52,003 nt of DNA from Pseudovibrio ascidiaceicola (GCF_900114245.1 NZ_FOSK01000021.1:1-52003); one strand, 5' to 3'. Shown: positions 16,789 through 26,238, numbered from the stretch's first letter. Numbers and translations are program-made. The notes: generated from the sequence alone by a model not told the origin.

Positions 16789-17120
16789 ACATCACCGATC
16801 CAATCGAGAAGTTTGTGCTCATCACCACCGCCAACTTTGCAGATGAGTATGGCCTGTGCTAGCCCTTGCAAGCCAATCTGCCGGAGGCCTGCTCCTGCTC
16901 GGAGCGCAAGTTGCGTAATTGCCTAACTCATCTGGAAGCGCTGGGTCTCATCACCTGCGATCAGAGACGGCGTGCCAATGACTCTCGCAGGTCCTATGTT
17001 TTCGTCTTTACTGGTTTTGCCAGACACAAGGCCATCTCCGATCAAAATGACCGTCCCGCCCTAGAAAACTTACCAGCGATCAAACCAAGAACAATCAACC
17101 GGCACATGGTTCCCCCTTGA
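16755..17120 (+). pseudogene. Replication/regulatory HTH gene with an amber codon
   Basis: From a GTG at 16755 the frame reads VQAITWAYGRGDITDPIEKF, VLITTANFADEYGLC, then TAG at 16860-16862, and continues in the same frame CSCSERKLRNCLTHLEALGL and RRRANDSRRSYVFVFTG to the TGA at 17120. It is a winged-HTH protein of the kind that follows integrase genes in alphaproteobacterial islands (initial QAITWA..., later SERTVRNCL-like helix). The stop takes the place of a Trp in the usual C-W-P. One point mutation separates it from an intact 121-codon gene. Confidence 0.6.
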
Positions 17121-17235
17121 GCCGTCATTTAGAACCATCAAAAGAACTTTTCCCTTCCCCCCAAAACACGGCCTGTAAGCAACGTCAGGCAAAAGCCTCA
17201 AGCGCAGGCGATCCTTCAATCCAACGAGAAATCCC

Positions 17236-17562
17236 ATGAGCAATCTGTTCGATCCTATGAACTCTCAAAACGCAAAAATTCCATTTCCCGTGTTTGGCAG
17301 CAAGCCTGGGATGAGACTCTTGCAGCAACTGATGGCATCTCGGCCAGAGCGATGGCAAGCGCAGCGGGCAGCTCAGGAGATTGAGGAACTAGAGCAGCTC
17401 CTGAGCACACTCACGCGGGCCAGTACACCTGAAGAATCAAAACCCGTGAGCATAGCTGTTGGTCAACTTCTCAACACCACCTGCAAAAGCGGCTTTCACT
17501 AGAGGCCATCACACAACTGATTGAGGATTAGATTCAGGATCTGGGCGGCTATCCACCTGTGT
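17236..17562 (+). pseudogene. Hypothetical island protein with a frameshift
   Basis: The ATG at 17236 opens an 88-codon frame (FGSKPGMRLLQQLMASRPE, then AAQEIEELEQLLSTLTRAS, probably helical). It ends CKSGFH, but a shift near 17485 restores a plausible helical continuation HLQKRLSLEAITQLIED, then TAG, then IQDLGGYPPV to a TGA. I do not recognise the family. The helical, charged composition suggests a small DNA- or protein-binding accessory protein. The frame damage resembles that of its neighbours. Confidence 0.4.
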
Positions 17563-17836
17563 GATCTTTGCGGTCTGCCAAAGATGGCGGCGCAGCAGCA
17601 AGACTATCGCACGCGCCTGGCCAACTAATCACTCTGGCTGAACCCATCATGGCAACCTGCAGCTTCCATACCCGCGTGCTGAACAGCGTTTTGGAACCAC
17701 AAGTGATGCCTCAGTCCAATAGCTAGGAGATACTTGTTTGACCCTGAACACCACTTAGATAGTCAATCGATTGGAACTTGCCGCCAGCACCTAGCGGCGA
17801 CTTCTCAACCCACCAAGATCAACACCACGACGGGAC

Positions 17837-18124
17837 TGCAACACCTGGCCGCAGGTTATCCATGACATTCATAAAGCCTTCGGCTACAGCAAAACCCCAA
17901 TCCGGGCAGTGCCCAGCCCCAAAGACAATCAGTTCATGGAAGAAGCCATTGATTGGCTACGATACGTCCCCACGCCTAATGACCGGAAAATCCTTTGGAT
18001 GCAGGCAGAAGGCTTCCGCTGGCGCCCTATCTGCATTCAGGTCGGGCTCACCCGTTCTACCGCCCATTACCGAGCTGTGGCGGCTGATTTGACCATCCAG
18101 CGCGCTATAAACGGGCGTATTTAA
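17837..18124 (+). pseudogene. DUF6362-family protein, 5'-degraded
   Basis: The frame from about 17837 reads WPQVIHDIHKAFGYSKTPIR, then MEEAIDWLRYVPTPNDRKIL, WMQAEGFRWRPICIQVGLTR and ends AADLTIQRAINGRI. The order (a WP..V.D.H..FGY start, a MEEA.DWL helix, then a helix-turn-helix with R.S.AH..) matches DUF6362 proteins of phage-like and integrative elements. No proper start codon precedes it: the first GTG in frame is at 17909, inside the conserved part. The function of the family is unknown; the C-terminal HTH suggests DNA binding. Confidence 0.55.
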
Positions 18125-18710
18125 GGCGACATGCACCCCTACCCTCAACATTCATGACCGGCTAATGCCATGGGTTTGTGGAGGAGTTCAGTATCCTCGC
18201 AATGACACCTTGCGCCATTCATCGCATGCTCCTCTTGAGGCATCACAACCTCTTTCAAGTAGCGGTAATCATAACCGTTAATCCGCGGTCAATTTGTGTC
18301 TAGAGTTAACTCCCTTGACGCAAACTCTCGCTTATGGGCGGGAGGGCGGTGAATACAAGACCCTCTTGCAGAGGGAATAAACCCGCCTAGCTCTGCCAGA
18401 TTGTGAACCTCCTGCCCACTAGTGGGTGGTCACAAGCCTACTGCTGAGGAGCTCATTTAACACCCAGTAGAGAGGACTTTACGATGACTGAAACTGGTAT
18501 GGCTCTCGGGCCTTTTTGCATTCAATGAAGTACTTTTGCCTCACTCATAGACCGGGAGGGGTTTGGCCTCCTTTGCCTCAGATGAGGTTTCTGGGGCACC
18601 ACCCTGCCAAAAGACATACCCCGCACGAGGCGAGGTTATAATCCATGCACTGACACCCAGCTGACTAAAACCAGACCATGCTCCTGCAGCGTTGTTACTG
18701 CATTGAGGAG
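18125..18710. other. Gene-free stretch behind the decayed element
   Basis: In 586 bp I find no frame with coding character. It is probably further decayed element DNA. Confidence 0.35.
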
Positions 18711-18887
18711 CTAGTTGGTGATCATTTCCACCATCAGTGTCATGCTACCTGCGTTGACCCGTGCCTTGTCCACGACTTTGTCATCAAGTGCATAGGCAGT
18801 CGGCTCACAGGCTTCAGAGGGCTTGTGTTGGCTAAATCCTGCTTTAGATAGGTCGTGCGCTGCAATCTTGATTGTGCTGGTTCTCAT
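18711..18887 (-). CDS. Small hypothetical protein, 58 residues
   Basis: An ATG at 18887 is preceded by GGAGGAAA at good spacing, the best ribosome site in this desert. The frame runs 58 codons (starts MRTSTIKIAAHDLSKAGF, ends SMTLMVEMITN) to a TAG. The second half, ALDDKVVDKARVNAGSM, looks like a real amphipathic segment. I recognise no family. There is no membrane segment or signal. It may be a surviving small gene of the decayed element. Confidence 0.35.
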   Translation of the reverse strand: MRTSTIKIAAHDLSKAGFSQHKPSEACEPTAYALDDKVVDKARVNAGSMTLMVEMITN

Positions 18888-18979
18888 AGAATTTCCTCCA
18901 TTCAGCGAGCAACCTGCGCACCTTTACGACCGCAACCCGGCACCACTGGCGGTGTCAGGCTTCTTGCGGGCTGTAGGGC

Positions 18980-19183
18980 TTAGCTTTCCAATTCAGCTGC
19001 CAGCTTGTCTCTGGCAGGGCTCAGCATGTCTAGATAGGCACCGCCGCGGTGTAAGATGATCTTGCCAGCCCACAGCTCCTTCGCGTTCTTGTCGCCGAAG
19101 ACCTCGAGCATATCCTCGTTGGTGTAGCGCAGAATTTCCGCCCTCCATTGGAGGTGTTCTATGTAGATGTAACTCACGTGCAT
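18980..19183 (-). CDS. Hypothetical protein, 67 residues (possible remnant)
   Basis: A frame from the ATG at 19183 contains HLQWRAEILRYTNEDMLEVF, then a short hydrophobic piece and SPARDKLAAELES at the C-terminus. The amino acid composition is protein-like. No ribosome site is evident, and an overlapping longer frame in another register (19427-18993) has arginine-rich junk character. It may be the end of a longer broken gene. It lies upstream of, and on the same strand as, the 58-residue frame. I assign no function. Confidence 0.25.
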   Translation of the reverse strand: MHVSYIYIEHLQWRAEILRYTNEDMLEVFGDKNAKELWAGKIILHRGGAYLDMLSPARDKLAAELES

Positions 19184-20175
19184 GGTACTTGCCCGTCTTG
19201 ATGCTTGTGCCTCTTACACATGGCTTACCCACGCCTGTCCGGGTGCTACACAATGCCATACCCGCCCGCACAATCGAGGGCTTACAAATGTCAATTCGTT
19301 GGTTTAGTGGGTGTGTCGGCGCCTGCGAAGTGTGGCTAGCGCGTACTTTAAAACAAGCGGTGCTTACGTACTCATGTCGTCTTTTTCTGGCTAGAGTCAT
19401 CTCACATCCGCGTTGGGCTTGGTTCAACTGCGTTGTACAGCACTCCTCAACAAATGGCCCGTACTTCTGGCGCGATAGAATCGGGCCCTCTCAGGCAGTT
19501 TATCACTTTGCTCGGCGGTGCCATGGTCTCCTCCTCCAGTCGCAGTCAAGCAGCGCGATATCCTCCTCATAATCCCATACCATGCATCCGTAACCCCGAC
19601 TTTTGGGTCCCTCCGGGCCGCAATCATATGTGGTGGGGCCTTGCGCACCAAATCGCTAGTTACCGAGGAAAATTTGGAATTTGCAATTCGCAATTCTGAT
19701 CTATGGGAGCGCACCTCGTAAATCCAATCTCTTGTTATTGCTTCACTACCATGGTGCGAGTGCCCTTCGCCAGCAGACCACCAAACACGCAACTTGCAAA
19801 ATGGCAACACAGTTGTGGGGTCTTGTTAACCAACCATCCGGAAGCCTGGCCTGAATCATTCTTATGATCTACATCGCATAATTGGCACATGCTTTCACGT
19901 AGAACGAAAGTGGCATCTGCGGCATCTTCAAGGAGAGCATCTCGCACTTTAAAATCACTATATTCCATATTTGAAGCTCACAACATTGGAGTGGATTGCT
20001 AAGAATATATGACGTACGCAAACCTCAAAATGAGATGCTGCTTGTCGCTCCCCCAGTGGAGAGGTGCAGATCTCTATACTACCGCAGCTGTTCATGCGCT
20101 ACTTTGCTTGTCATGTCCTCTAAATGTGCAGGCTTATCACCCTTGGAGAGCCTATCGGATCAAGACTGTGACAAG
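19184..20175. other. Gene-poor stretch before the inositol operon
   Basis: Nearly 1 kb has only short frames without family resemblance on either strand. It should hold the 3' end of the iol message, but I see no clear terminator behind iolJ. Confidence 0.35.
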
Positions 20176-21006
20176 CTATGTCAGACTTAGATCTTTCATG
20201 ACTTTTTTAGCTGCTTGTTTGACGCTGTCTTCTGCTTGTTTGAGGAGTTGTATACGGTCAAAGATCTGTGCGTCCTCATTCAGAGCTTTCCGAAGCGATT
20301 GCCCAAAGGCCATGCGAACTTCGGTACCAATATTGAACTTGCAGATCTTTGTTTCTTTTGCCAGTTTCTGCCTGACTTTTGCAGGAATTCCAGAGCCTCC
20401 GTGTAGCACGAGCGGAATGTTGGTGACGTTTTCGATGGCGCGGACCAGCTCAAAATCTATCACAGCAGCTTTTTCTTGTTGCAGGTGCACATTACCGACA
20501 GAGATTGCGAGCGCGTCGGCATTACTTTCCTTCGCAAACTGCGCGGCTTCTTCTGGTTTCGTACCTGAGGACACAGCACCCTCAGCGTAGCCAACAAAGC
20601 CGACTTCTCCTTCCAGAGAGACACCATGTGGCCTAGCGTTTGCAGCAATGGACTGCATCAGGCGGATGTTTTCCTCAAGAGGAAGCTTGGAGCCATCAAA
20701 CATAACGGAAGTAAAGCCAAGGTCTATTGCTTTCAAGCAATCCTCTACTTCATACCCGTGGTCAAGGTGAGCAACCACTGGAACAGAGGCTGTCTCAGCT
20801 AGAACTCTAAACATTGGCGCCAGCACTTCCAATGGAGTGTGGGCGCGACATCCAGGACCTGCCTGCAGAATGACCGGGCGGCCGATCTCTTCGGCAGCCT
20901 CCACAAATGCACGTGCATCTTCCCAACCTAAGACAACAAAGCCAGCAACTGCTGTCTCATTGTTCATGGCTGGCACTAATACGTCTTTTAGGTTTGCAAT
21001 AGGCAT
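20176..21006 (-). CDS. iolJ: Class II aldolase, probable 6-phospho-5-dehydro-2-deoxy-D-gluconate aldolase
   Basis: A protein of 276 residues of the class II (zinc) fructose-bisphosphate aldolase family. Visible are the zinc/active-site box VVAHLDHGYEVEDC, the SVMFDGSKLPLEENI segment, VSLEGEVGFVG, NVHLQQEKA and the second metal loop LVLHGGSGIP, then the phosphate-binding KFNIGTEVRMAF. As last gene of an iolD-C-B-J run it most likely cleaves 2-deoxy-5-keto-D-gluconate 6-phosphate to dihydroxyacetone phosphate and malonic semialdehyde, the IolJ step of inositol breakdown. It starts 10 bases after iolB. A general ketose-bisphosphate aldolase is the alternative, made less likely by context. Confidence 0.87.
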   Translation of the reverse strand: MPIANLKDVLVPAMNNETAVAGFVVLGWEDARAFVEAAEEIGRPVILQAGPGCRAHTPLEVLAPMFRVLAETASVPVVAHLDHGYEVEDCLKAIDLGFTSVMFDGSKLPLEENIRLMQSIAANARPHGVSLEGEVGFVGYAEGAVSSGTKPEEAAQFAKESNADALAISVGNVHLQQEKAAVIDFELVRAIENVTNIPLVLHGGSGIPAKVRQKLAKETKICKFNIGTEVRMAFGQSLRKALNEDAQIFDRIQLLKQAEDSVKQAAKKVMKDLSLT

Positions 21007-21016
21007 TACGGTATCA

Positions 21017-21859
21017 CTACTTAAACTTGGCGATCATATCTTTGATGCCTGGGATCGTTTCGACCTGATATGCGTGTGTTGGCTGAAAATGCTGCACCAG
21101 TGAGCGTTGGCTAAGGCCACCGAGAATTGTGAAGTAATACATTTCATAGCCCGGTGCAGCGACACAGGGGTGGTAGCCCCTGTCAATAACGAGAGTTGAT
21201 CCATCTACGATATGATAGGCTTCTCCGACTTTCCCATCTTCTTTCTGAAGCAACTGCATTCCAAACCCATGTCCGGGCCGGAAGCGGAAGTTGTAGGTTT
21301 CGTCATGCCGTGTTTCATGGGGTAAATTGTCAGTGTCATGCTTGTGAGAAGGAAAACCTGACCACCCTCCCTGCCCCACAGTAAACAACTCGGAGACCAA
21401 GAGACGGCCAACCTTGTCGTGATATTTAGTTCCAAGTATATGTTTGATTTTGCGATGTGTTTTCGTGTCATCTGAGCCGTACTGAACAACATCCAGTTCG
21501 GATGATCTTACAGCAAATGGCATCAGAACACCGTCATACCGCGCTCCGGCGATGAACACTTCGGCCGCATCACTCACACAAGTCATTGTTGTTTTTGCTC
21601 CGGTCGGGATATAGGCCCCTTCAGGCTCGCCATTCCAGACATCTGCCCCGCGACCACCTATGCCGTCCCAGCTCAGCCCTTCGCATTCAACGTTTACCGA
21701 GCCGGTTGCAGGTACGATGCAGGTTTCATAACCGGGGACCTGATAGTGGAACGCTTCCCCTTTTTTCAGTTTTACGATGTTGAAGTAGTTCAACGGGACG
21801 CGGGCATCATTAACGTCTACGATGGGTTTATTCTGATTATTATATGGAGGGATATGCAT
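21017..21859 (-). CDS. iolB: 5-deoxy-glucuronate isomerase
   Basis: A protein of 280 residues with the two-cupin plan of IolB. The metal-binding region is conserved: SGFPSHKHDTDN, then HETRHDETYNFRF, and later DRGYHPCVAAPGYEMYYF. IolB converts 5-deoxy-D-glucuronate to 2-deoxy-5-keto-D-gluconate in the cytoplasm. The ATG at 21859 lies two bases after the iolC stop, and an AAGGAC inside the iolC end serves as ribosome site, so translation is probably coupled. The length is typical for the family. Confidence 0.92.
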   Translation of the reverse strand: MHIPPYNNQNKPIVDVNDARVPLNYFNIVKLKKGEAFHYQVPGYETCIVPATGSVNVECEGLSWDGIGGRGADVWNGEPEGAYIPTGAKTTMTCVSDAAEVFIAGARYDGVLMPFAVRSSELDVVQYGSDDTKTHRKIKHILGTKYHDKVGRLLVSELFTVGQGGWSGFPSHKHDTDNLPHETRHDETYNFRFRPGHGFGMQLLQKEDGKVGEAYHIVDGSTLVIDRGYHPCVAAPGYEMYYFTILGGLSQRSLVQHFQPTHAYQVETIPGIKDMIAKFK

Positions 21860-21861
21860 GC

Positions 21862-22866
21862 TTAGTCCTTCGTCGAACTCAATGTTTCTTCCATGGAAAT
21901 GCTGTGTTGCTTCAAAAACCTGACCAGTTCTTTTTCATCGGGCATTGCTGTTGCACAGCCAACCTTAGACACCACAATTGCTGCACAGGCAGACCCACGA
22001 ACAACGCTTTGCTGCAAAGTTTTCCCATTTGAAAGTGAGGATAGGAAGCCACCTAGAAATGCATCTCCAGCACCGGTCGGCTTCATTGCAGAAACAGTGA
22101 ATATGCCGGTCTGAAATGATTCATTTGCAGTGTAAGTGGTCGAGCCTTTTGAGCCCATTTTGTAAATACAGATACAGTCAGATCTGTTTGCAAGTTCGTG
22201 GGCAAACATTGGGCCATTAGCCATGTTCCCAGCCATAAAGCCGAACTCCTCATCATTACCTACGATGACATCACAGAGTGAGCTCATGCGTTTATATGTA
22301 TCTGTCGCTTCCTGTGCAGATGCCCAACTGTAGGGGCGGTAATCAATATCAAAAATCGAAACCAGCCCCTCAGTTTTTGCTTTCTCCAAGGCGTAGAAAG
22401 TCGCTGTGCGAGATGGCTCGGAGGCCAGCAAAGTTCCCGTGGTGACAACTGCATCAAACTGAGAGAAATCAACAGCGTCGACATTGGCTTCACTCATCAT
22501 AAAATCAGCAGCACCATTTCGGTAAATGGTCGTCTGATGGTCGAGTAAACGTGCTTCCGAGAGTGCAAGGCTGTTTCTGTACTCTCCGCCAATTGGGGTG
22601 ACGTATTTGTGGCCTATTCCATACCGCTCCAATTGATTGACGCAGTAACGTCCGATTGCATCGTCAGAGACCCTCGTTAACAACGAGACGTGGCACGCTT
22701 GCTGGCGCAGAGCGACAGCAATATTGGCGGCTGATCCCCCCAGATGCACTGACATGGTTTGTGCATCTTCAATTGATGTACCAGCAGGTTCCGGCGTGAG
22801 GTCCATGCCTGCACGCCCAACAACCAGATACCTTTTTCCCTGCAGTTTTTCCAAAAGCCTGCTCAT
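21862..22866 (-). CDS. iolC: 5-dehydro-2-deoxygluconokinase
   Basis: A protein of 334 residues of the PfkB/ribokinase family. It has an N-terminal YLVVGRAGMDLTPEPAG, the ribokinase signature around HLGGSAANIAVAL, and the C-terminal nucleotide/anion-hole motif KPTGAGDAFLGGFLSSL with catalytic Asp in GAGD. It phosphorylates 2-deoxy-5-keto-D-gluconate with ATP. The ATG at 22866 overlaps the iolD stop as TAATG, so the 13-codon longer frame is rejected and coupled translation is likely. The assignment rests on sequence type together with the iolD/iolB neighbours; other PfkB sugar kinases look similar in isolation. Confidence 0.9.
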   Translation of the reverse strand: MSRLLEKLQGKRYLVVGRAGMDLTPEPAGTSIEDAQTMSVHLGGSAANIAVALRQQACHVSLLTRVSDDAIGRYCVNQLERYGIGHKYVTPIGGEYRNSLALSEARLLDHQTTIYRNGAADFMMSEANVDAVDFSQFDAVVTTGTLLASEPSRTATFYALEKAKTEGLVSIFDIDYRPYSWASAQEATDTYKRMSSLCDVIVGNDEEFGFMAGNMANGPMFAHELANRSDCICIYKMGSKGSTTYTANESFQTGIFTVSAMKPTGAGDAFLGGFLSSLSNGKTLQQSVVRGSACAAIVVSKVGCATAMPDEKELVRFLKQHSISMEETLSSTKD

Positions 22867-24749
22867 TACACCCCCACACGTTGGTACACACGACCAGCTT
22901 CCCATTCTTCACGTGCGGTGCGTACATTCTGACTGTTAGAAACCTCGGGCAATCCAACTTCCCACCATGCATGACCTTCCTGCGTCCATCCTTCATAAGG
23001 ATCCACCTGAATAGAAATGATCGTGGTTCGGTCTGCTGCCTTTGCACGTTTGAACGCTTCACGCAGCTCTGCAATCGTCTCTACGGCTTCGGCCAGTGCA
23101 CCCTGAGCTTTTGCGTGCGCAGCAAAATCCACGGCAACAGGGTTTGTAATTGTTGGTGAATCTTTGATCAGGTTGTTGAAAGACGTGTTGCCGGTGTTGT
23201 TCTGCAGTTTGTTGATCACGGCGAAGCCACCATTGTCACAAACCATGACAATGAGCTTCTTTTCGGTCAGGACAGAGGAATAAATATCTGAGTTCATGAG
23301 AAGGTAGGAGCCGTCACCAGCAAACACGATGGTATCCTGATCAGGCTCTTTCTCGGCTTGAGCGATACGCGCGCCCCAGCCGCCAGCAATCTCGTAGCCC
23401 ATGCATGAGAAGCCGAATTCGACATCAACCGAGCCGATGGCTTTGGTTTGCCAGTTGGCGGTGACTTCGGCAGGTAGGCCACCTGCAGCTGCAACAACCC
23501 TGTCATTGGTGTCGCACAGATCGTTTACGGCACCGATAACCTGCGCATAGCTGTTGGGTCCATTTGCGGGGTCAACATTGTGCTTCACATAGGAGCGCCA
23601 CTCTGCTTTCTCCTGTTGCGCAAATGCAGTCCATGTCTTTGGGGCCTTGTACTGCTTTAAGGATGCAATAAACGCAGACAAACCTAATTTTGCATCACCC
23701 ACGACAGGGAGCGAACGGTGTTTGCTTGCATCATGACGAGCAGCATTAAGGGAAATAAACCGAGCATCTTTCCTGAAAGCGGTCCATGACCCGGTGGTAA
23801 AGTCCTGCAAACGTGTTCCAACAGCGATAACCACGTCAGCATCAGCAGCAATTGCATTTGCTGAGTTTGAGCCTGTTACGCCGATTGGTCCGCAATTCAG
23901 CTCGTGATCTGACAGCAGGTTTGCACGGCCTGCTATTGTTTCTGTAACCGGAATTTGTGCCTGCTCAGCAAACGCAAGCAACTCCTGCGCTGCGTCAGAA
24001 TATTGCACGCCGCCTCCCGCTATGATCACAGGCTTTTCGGCCGATTTAATTAATGCAATCGCGTCATCAAGCTCGCTCGTATCAGGTGCTTGGCGGCGGA
24101 TGCGGTGAACTTTTTTCTCAAAGAAAGCAACAGGGTAGTCATAGGCCCAACCTTGCACATCCTGCGGCAGGCCCAAGAACGCTGGACCGCAATCTGCCGG
24201 GTCAAGCATGGTCGCTATCGCAGCTGGCAACGACTGAATGATCTGCGCTGGATGTGTAATACGGTCCCAGTAACGTGAGACTGCGCGGAAGGCATCATTC
24301 ACTGATGCAGTCGGATTACCATAATGCTCAACCTGTTGCAGCACCGGGTCCGGCAATCTTGAGATAAACGCATCGCCACATAACAGTAGCATTGGAAGCC
24401 TGTTTGTGTGTGCTAACGCAGCTGATGTGACAAGGTTCGTTGTGCCTGGTCCAGCTGAAGCCGTGCAGAACATGAATCTCTTACGTAAATGATATTTGGC
24501 ATAGGCTGCAGCAGCAAAGCCCATGCCCTGTTCATTCTGACCTCGATAAAGCGGAAGTGTATCGCGATGCTCATATAGTGCCTCGCCCAAGCATGACACA
24601 TTGCCGTGACCAAAAATTCCGAACCCACCTCCGCAGAGCAGCACTTCGTCACCGTCAATACTTATGTACTGGTTTGCAAGATACCGGATGATCGCCTGCG
24701 CCATAGTCAAACGGATTGTGCCAGTGGTGATTTCACTTTTTGTGGTCAT
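22866..24749 (-). CDS. iolD: 3D-(3,5/4)-trihydroxycyclohexane-1,2-dione hydrolase
   Basis: A protein of 627 residues, a thiamine-diphosphate enzyme of the acetolactate-synthase type. The N-terminal domain has the conserved cofactor Glu in YRGQNEQGMGFAAAAYAK. The middle domain starts near KPVIIAGGGVQYSDA. The C-terminal ThDP/Mg motif is FAGDGSYLLMNSDIYS followed by VCDNGGFAVIN. IolD opens the ring of the diketone formed by IolE. The ATG at 24749 with AGGGA seven bases upstream is preferred to a TTG nine codons earlier. It is first gene of the minus-strand operon; its upstream region carries a perfect LacI-type palindrome at 24856-24871. Confidence 0.93.
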   Translation of the reverse strand: MTTKSEITTGTIRLTMAQAIIRYLANQYISIDGDEVLLCGGGFGIFGHGNVSCLGEALYEHRDTLPLYRGQNEQGMGFAAAAYAKYHLRKRFMFCTASAGPGTTNLVTSAALAHTNRLPMLLLCGDAFISRLPDPVLQQVEHYGNPTASVNDAFRAVSRYWDRITHPAQIIQSLPAAIATMLDPADCGPAFLGLPQDVQGWAYDYPVAFFEKKVHRIRRQAPDTSELDDAIALIKSAEKPVIIAGGGVQYSDAAQELLAFAEQAQIPVTETIAGRANLLSDHELNCGPIGVTGSNSANAIAADADVVIAVGTRLQDFTTGSWTAFRKDARFISLNAARHDASKHRSLPVVGDAKLGLSAFIASLKQYKAPKTWTAFAQQEKAEWRSYVKHNVDPANGPNSYAQVIGAVNDLCDTNDRVVAAAGGLPAEVTANWQTKAIGSVDVEFGFSCMGYEIAGGWGARIAQAEKEPDQDTIVFAGDGSYLLMNSDIYSSVLTEKKLIVMVCDNGGFAVINKLQNNTGNTSFNNLIKDSPTITNPVAVDFAAHAKAQGALAEAVETIAELREAFKRAKAADRTTIISIQVDPYEGWTQEGHAWWEVGLPEVSNSQNVRTAREEWEAGRVYQRVGV

Positions 24750-24855
24750 GGTGTCCCTATTTCCTTCCGCCTGCAATTGTCGCCTTGTTCCGCCACAATT
24801 CGCGGTCCCATCAACTCGTCTATTGACGCCGTGGTATTTTTGAAGGATACCTATT

Positions 24856-24871
24856 TTGCAACCGGTTGCAA
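24856..24871. promoter_or_regulatory. LacI-family operator upstream of iolD
   Basis: TTGCAACCGGTTGCAA is a perfect 16-bp palindrome with the central CG and outer TTGCAA halves typical of LacI-family sites. It is 107 bp before the iolD start. The close variants GCAACCGATTGC and GCAACCGCTTGC stand before the ABC transporter operon, so one regulator probably reads all of them. Confidence 0.75.
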
Positions 24872-25216
24872 CAAATCTTTTCTGGTAGATGTATTTTGAC
24901 CCAACTGGAACTGCGCTGATGAGAGGTAACTACAAGTGAGAGATCTATGAGATTGCGCTGAACTATCCGCATTTTTCTCGCGATCAGATCTTAGGATTGC
25001 TCGGAGGGGTTACACCTACCTGTCCGCAGTAAGAGGGGCAAAAATAGCGTTTATATTGAGTGTAGAATGATTTTTTGGCCGTTCATATGTGAACACGTCG
25101 TTTGCGTGACTTCATGTTCTCCAGAGGTTCGGGCTTGAAGAAAGGCTGCAGGTTTTCAGATGAGAGGGCCTTACGTTCGATATAGTTTCAGTCTGGTCAA
25201 TGATGTAGCAAATCAC

Positions 25217-25234
25217 ATTGAAACCGCTTTCAAT
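25217..25234. promoter_or_regulatory. LacI-family operator upstream of iolE
   Basis: ATTGAAACCGCTTTCAAT is a palindrome in eight of nine base pairs. Its half site TTGAAAC.G resembles but is not the same as the TTGCAAC site at iolD; it may be a weaker site of the same regulator. Confidence 0.6.
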
Positions 25235-25335
25235 TTTCCACACCCCTCCTCCGGCTTGAACATAAGTCCGCCACAGCAGCACGATGACACCAGTAGATTA
25301 GCAACATCGCTCTAAGCACAACAAAGGGATGAAAC

Positions 25336-26229
25336 GTGGGAATTAGAATTGGTAATGCGCCCTGCTCATGGGGGGTAGAGTTCGCAGATGATGCACGTAA
25401 TCCGAGCTGGGAAAACGTTCTCGATCAATGTGCCGCCGCGGGCTACAAGGGCATCGAACTAGGGCCGATTGGTTATATGCCAGAGGACCCGGCAGTGCTG
25501 AAGGATGCGCTTGTGAAGCGGGATCTGGAACTGGTTGGGGGTGTCGTTTTCCGGCCATTTCACGATCCGAAAGCATGGGAGGATGTCTGGGATGGCGCGA
25601 AGCGGACCTGCGAAGCCCTGAAGGCTCATGGTGCCGAGCATCTTGTGTTGATTGACTCGATTTCCCCACGGAGGGCGCCAACTGCCGGACGTGCGAGTGA
25701 AGCCGAGCAAATGGATCTGCAGGAGTGGACTGCATTCAAAGAGCGTATCATGACAGTTGCGCGTATGGGGGCCGAAGAATACGGCCTTACAGTCGGCATC
25801 CACGCGCATGCCGCAGGCTTTATGGACTTCGAGAGTGAGTTAGAGCGCCTCCTGGCTGAAACCGATCCCGAGTTACTAAAAATCTGTTTAGATACTGGCC
25901 ACTCTACATATGCTGGCTTTGATCCGGTTGCATTCATGGACCGCCATATGGACCGCATTTCTTACATGCACTTCAAAGATACATCGGCATCAGTAAAGGC
26001 AGAGGTTATAACCAACAGGATTGGTTTTTACGACGCATGCGCTCAAGGGATTTTCTGTAACCTTGGTGAGGGCGAAGTGAATTTCCCAGCAGTGCTTGAA
26101 AAACTGCGTCAGGCAGGCTTTGAAGGTTGGTGTACGGTTGAGCAAGACTGCGACCCACAAGGTGACACATCTCCGATTGATGATGCTAAACACAATCGTA
26201 ACTACCTGGAATCCATTGGCTTTCACTGA
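25336..26229 (+). CDS. iolE: Inosose dehydratase (2-keto-myo-inositol dehydratase)
   Basis: A protein of 297 residues with a GTG start at 25336 behind AAAGGGA; the ATG just upstream is out of frame and stops at once. It begins IRIGNAPCSWGVEFADD, the classical IolE opening. The TIM-barrel metal ligands appear in order: LVGGVVFRPFHD, VGIHAHAAGF, ICLDTGHSTYAG, ISYMHFKDT and WCTVEQDCDP. IolE removes water from scyllo-inosose to give the trihydroxycyclohexane dione used by IolD. It is divergent from iolD and followed nine bases later by an oxidoreductase, so the first two pathway steps seem to be co-transcribed. Confidence 0.93.
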   Translation: MGIRIGNAPCSWGVEFADDARNPSWENVLDQCAAAGYKGIELGPIGYMPEDPAVLKDALVKRDLELVGGVVFRPFHDPKAWEDVWDGAKRTCEALKAHGAEHLVLIDSISPRRAPTAGRASEAEQMDLQEWTAFKERIMTVARMGAEEYGLTVGIHAHAAGFMDFESELERLLAETDPELLKICLDTGHSTYAGFDPVAFMDRHMDRISYMHFKDTSASVKAEVITNRIGFYDACAQGIFCNLGEGEVNFPAVLEKLRQAGFEGWCTVEQDCDPQGDTSPIDDAKHNRNYLESIGFH

Positions 26230-26238
26230 GGAAACATC

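Larger units (their letters stand above)
14169..18124 (+). mobile_element. Decayed integrative element (integrase, excisionase-like, replication-type HTH, DUF6362)
   Basis: Five broken genes in this span (four on the plus strand, one on the minus) match the usual content of small alphaproteobacterial integrative elements. Every one carries at least one frameshift, nonsense codon or lost start. No intact mobility gene remains. The element's borders are not visible: no attachment repeat flanks the integrase remnant. Confidence 0.65.
24750..25335. promoter_or_regulatory. Divergent iolD / iolE control region
   Basis: The 586-bp gap between divergent iol operons has no gene. It holds two LacI-type palindromes (24856-24871 and 25217-25234), each roughly 100 bp from a start codon, so each arm appears to have its own operator. 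Confidence 0.65.

Noticed and set aside
25343-25958. Minus-strand frames of 110-130 codons opposite iolE
   Set aside because: They overlap the conserved iolE coding sequence and contain no recognisable motif.
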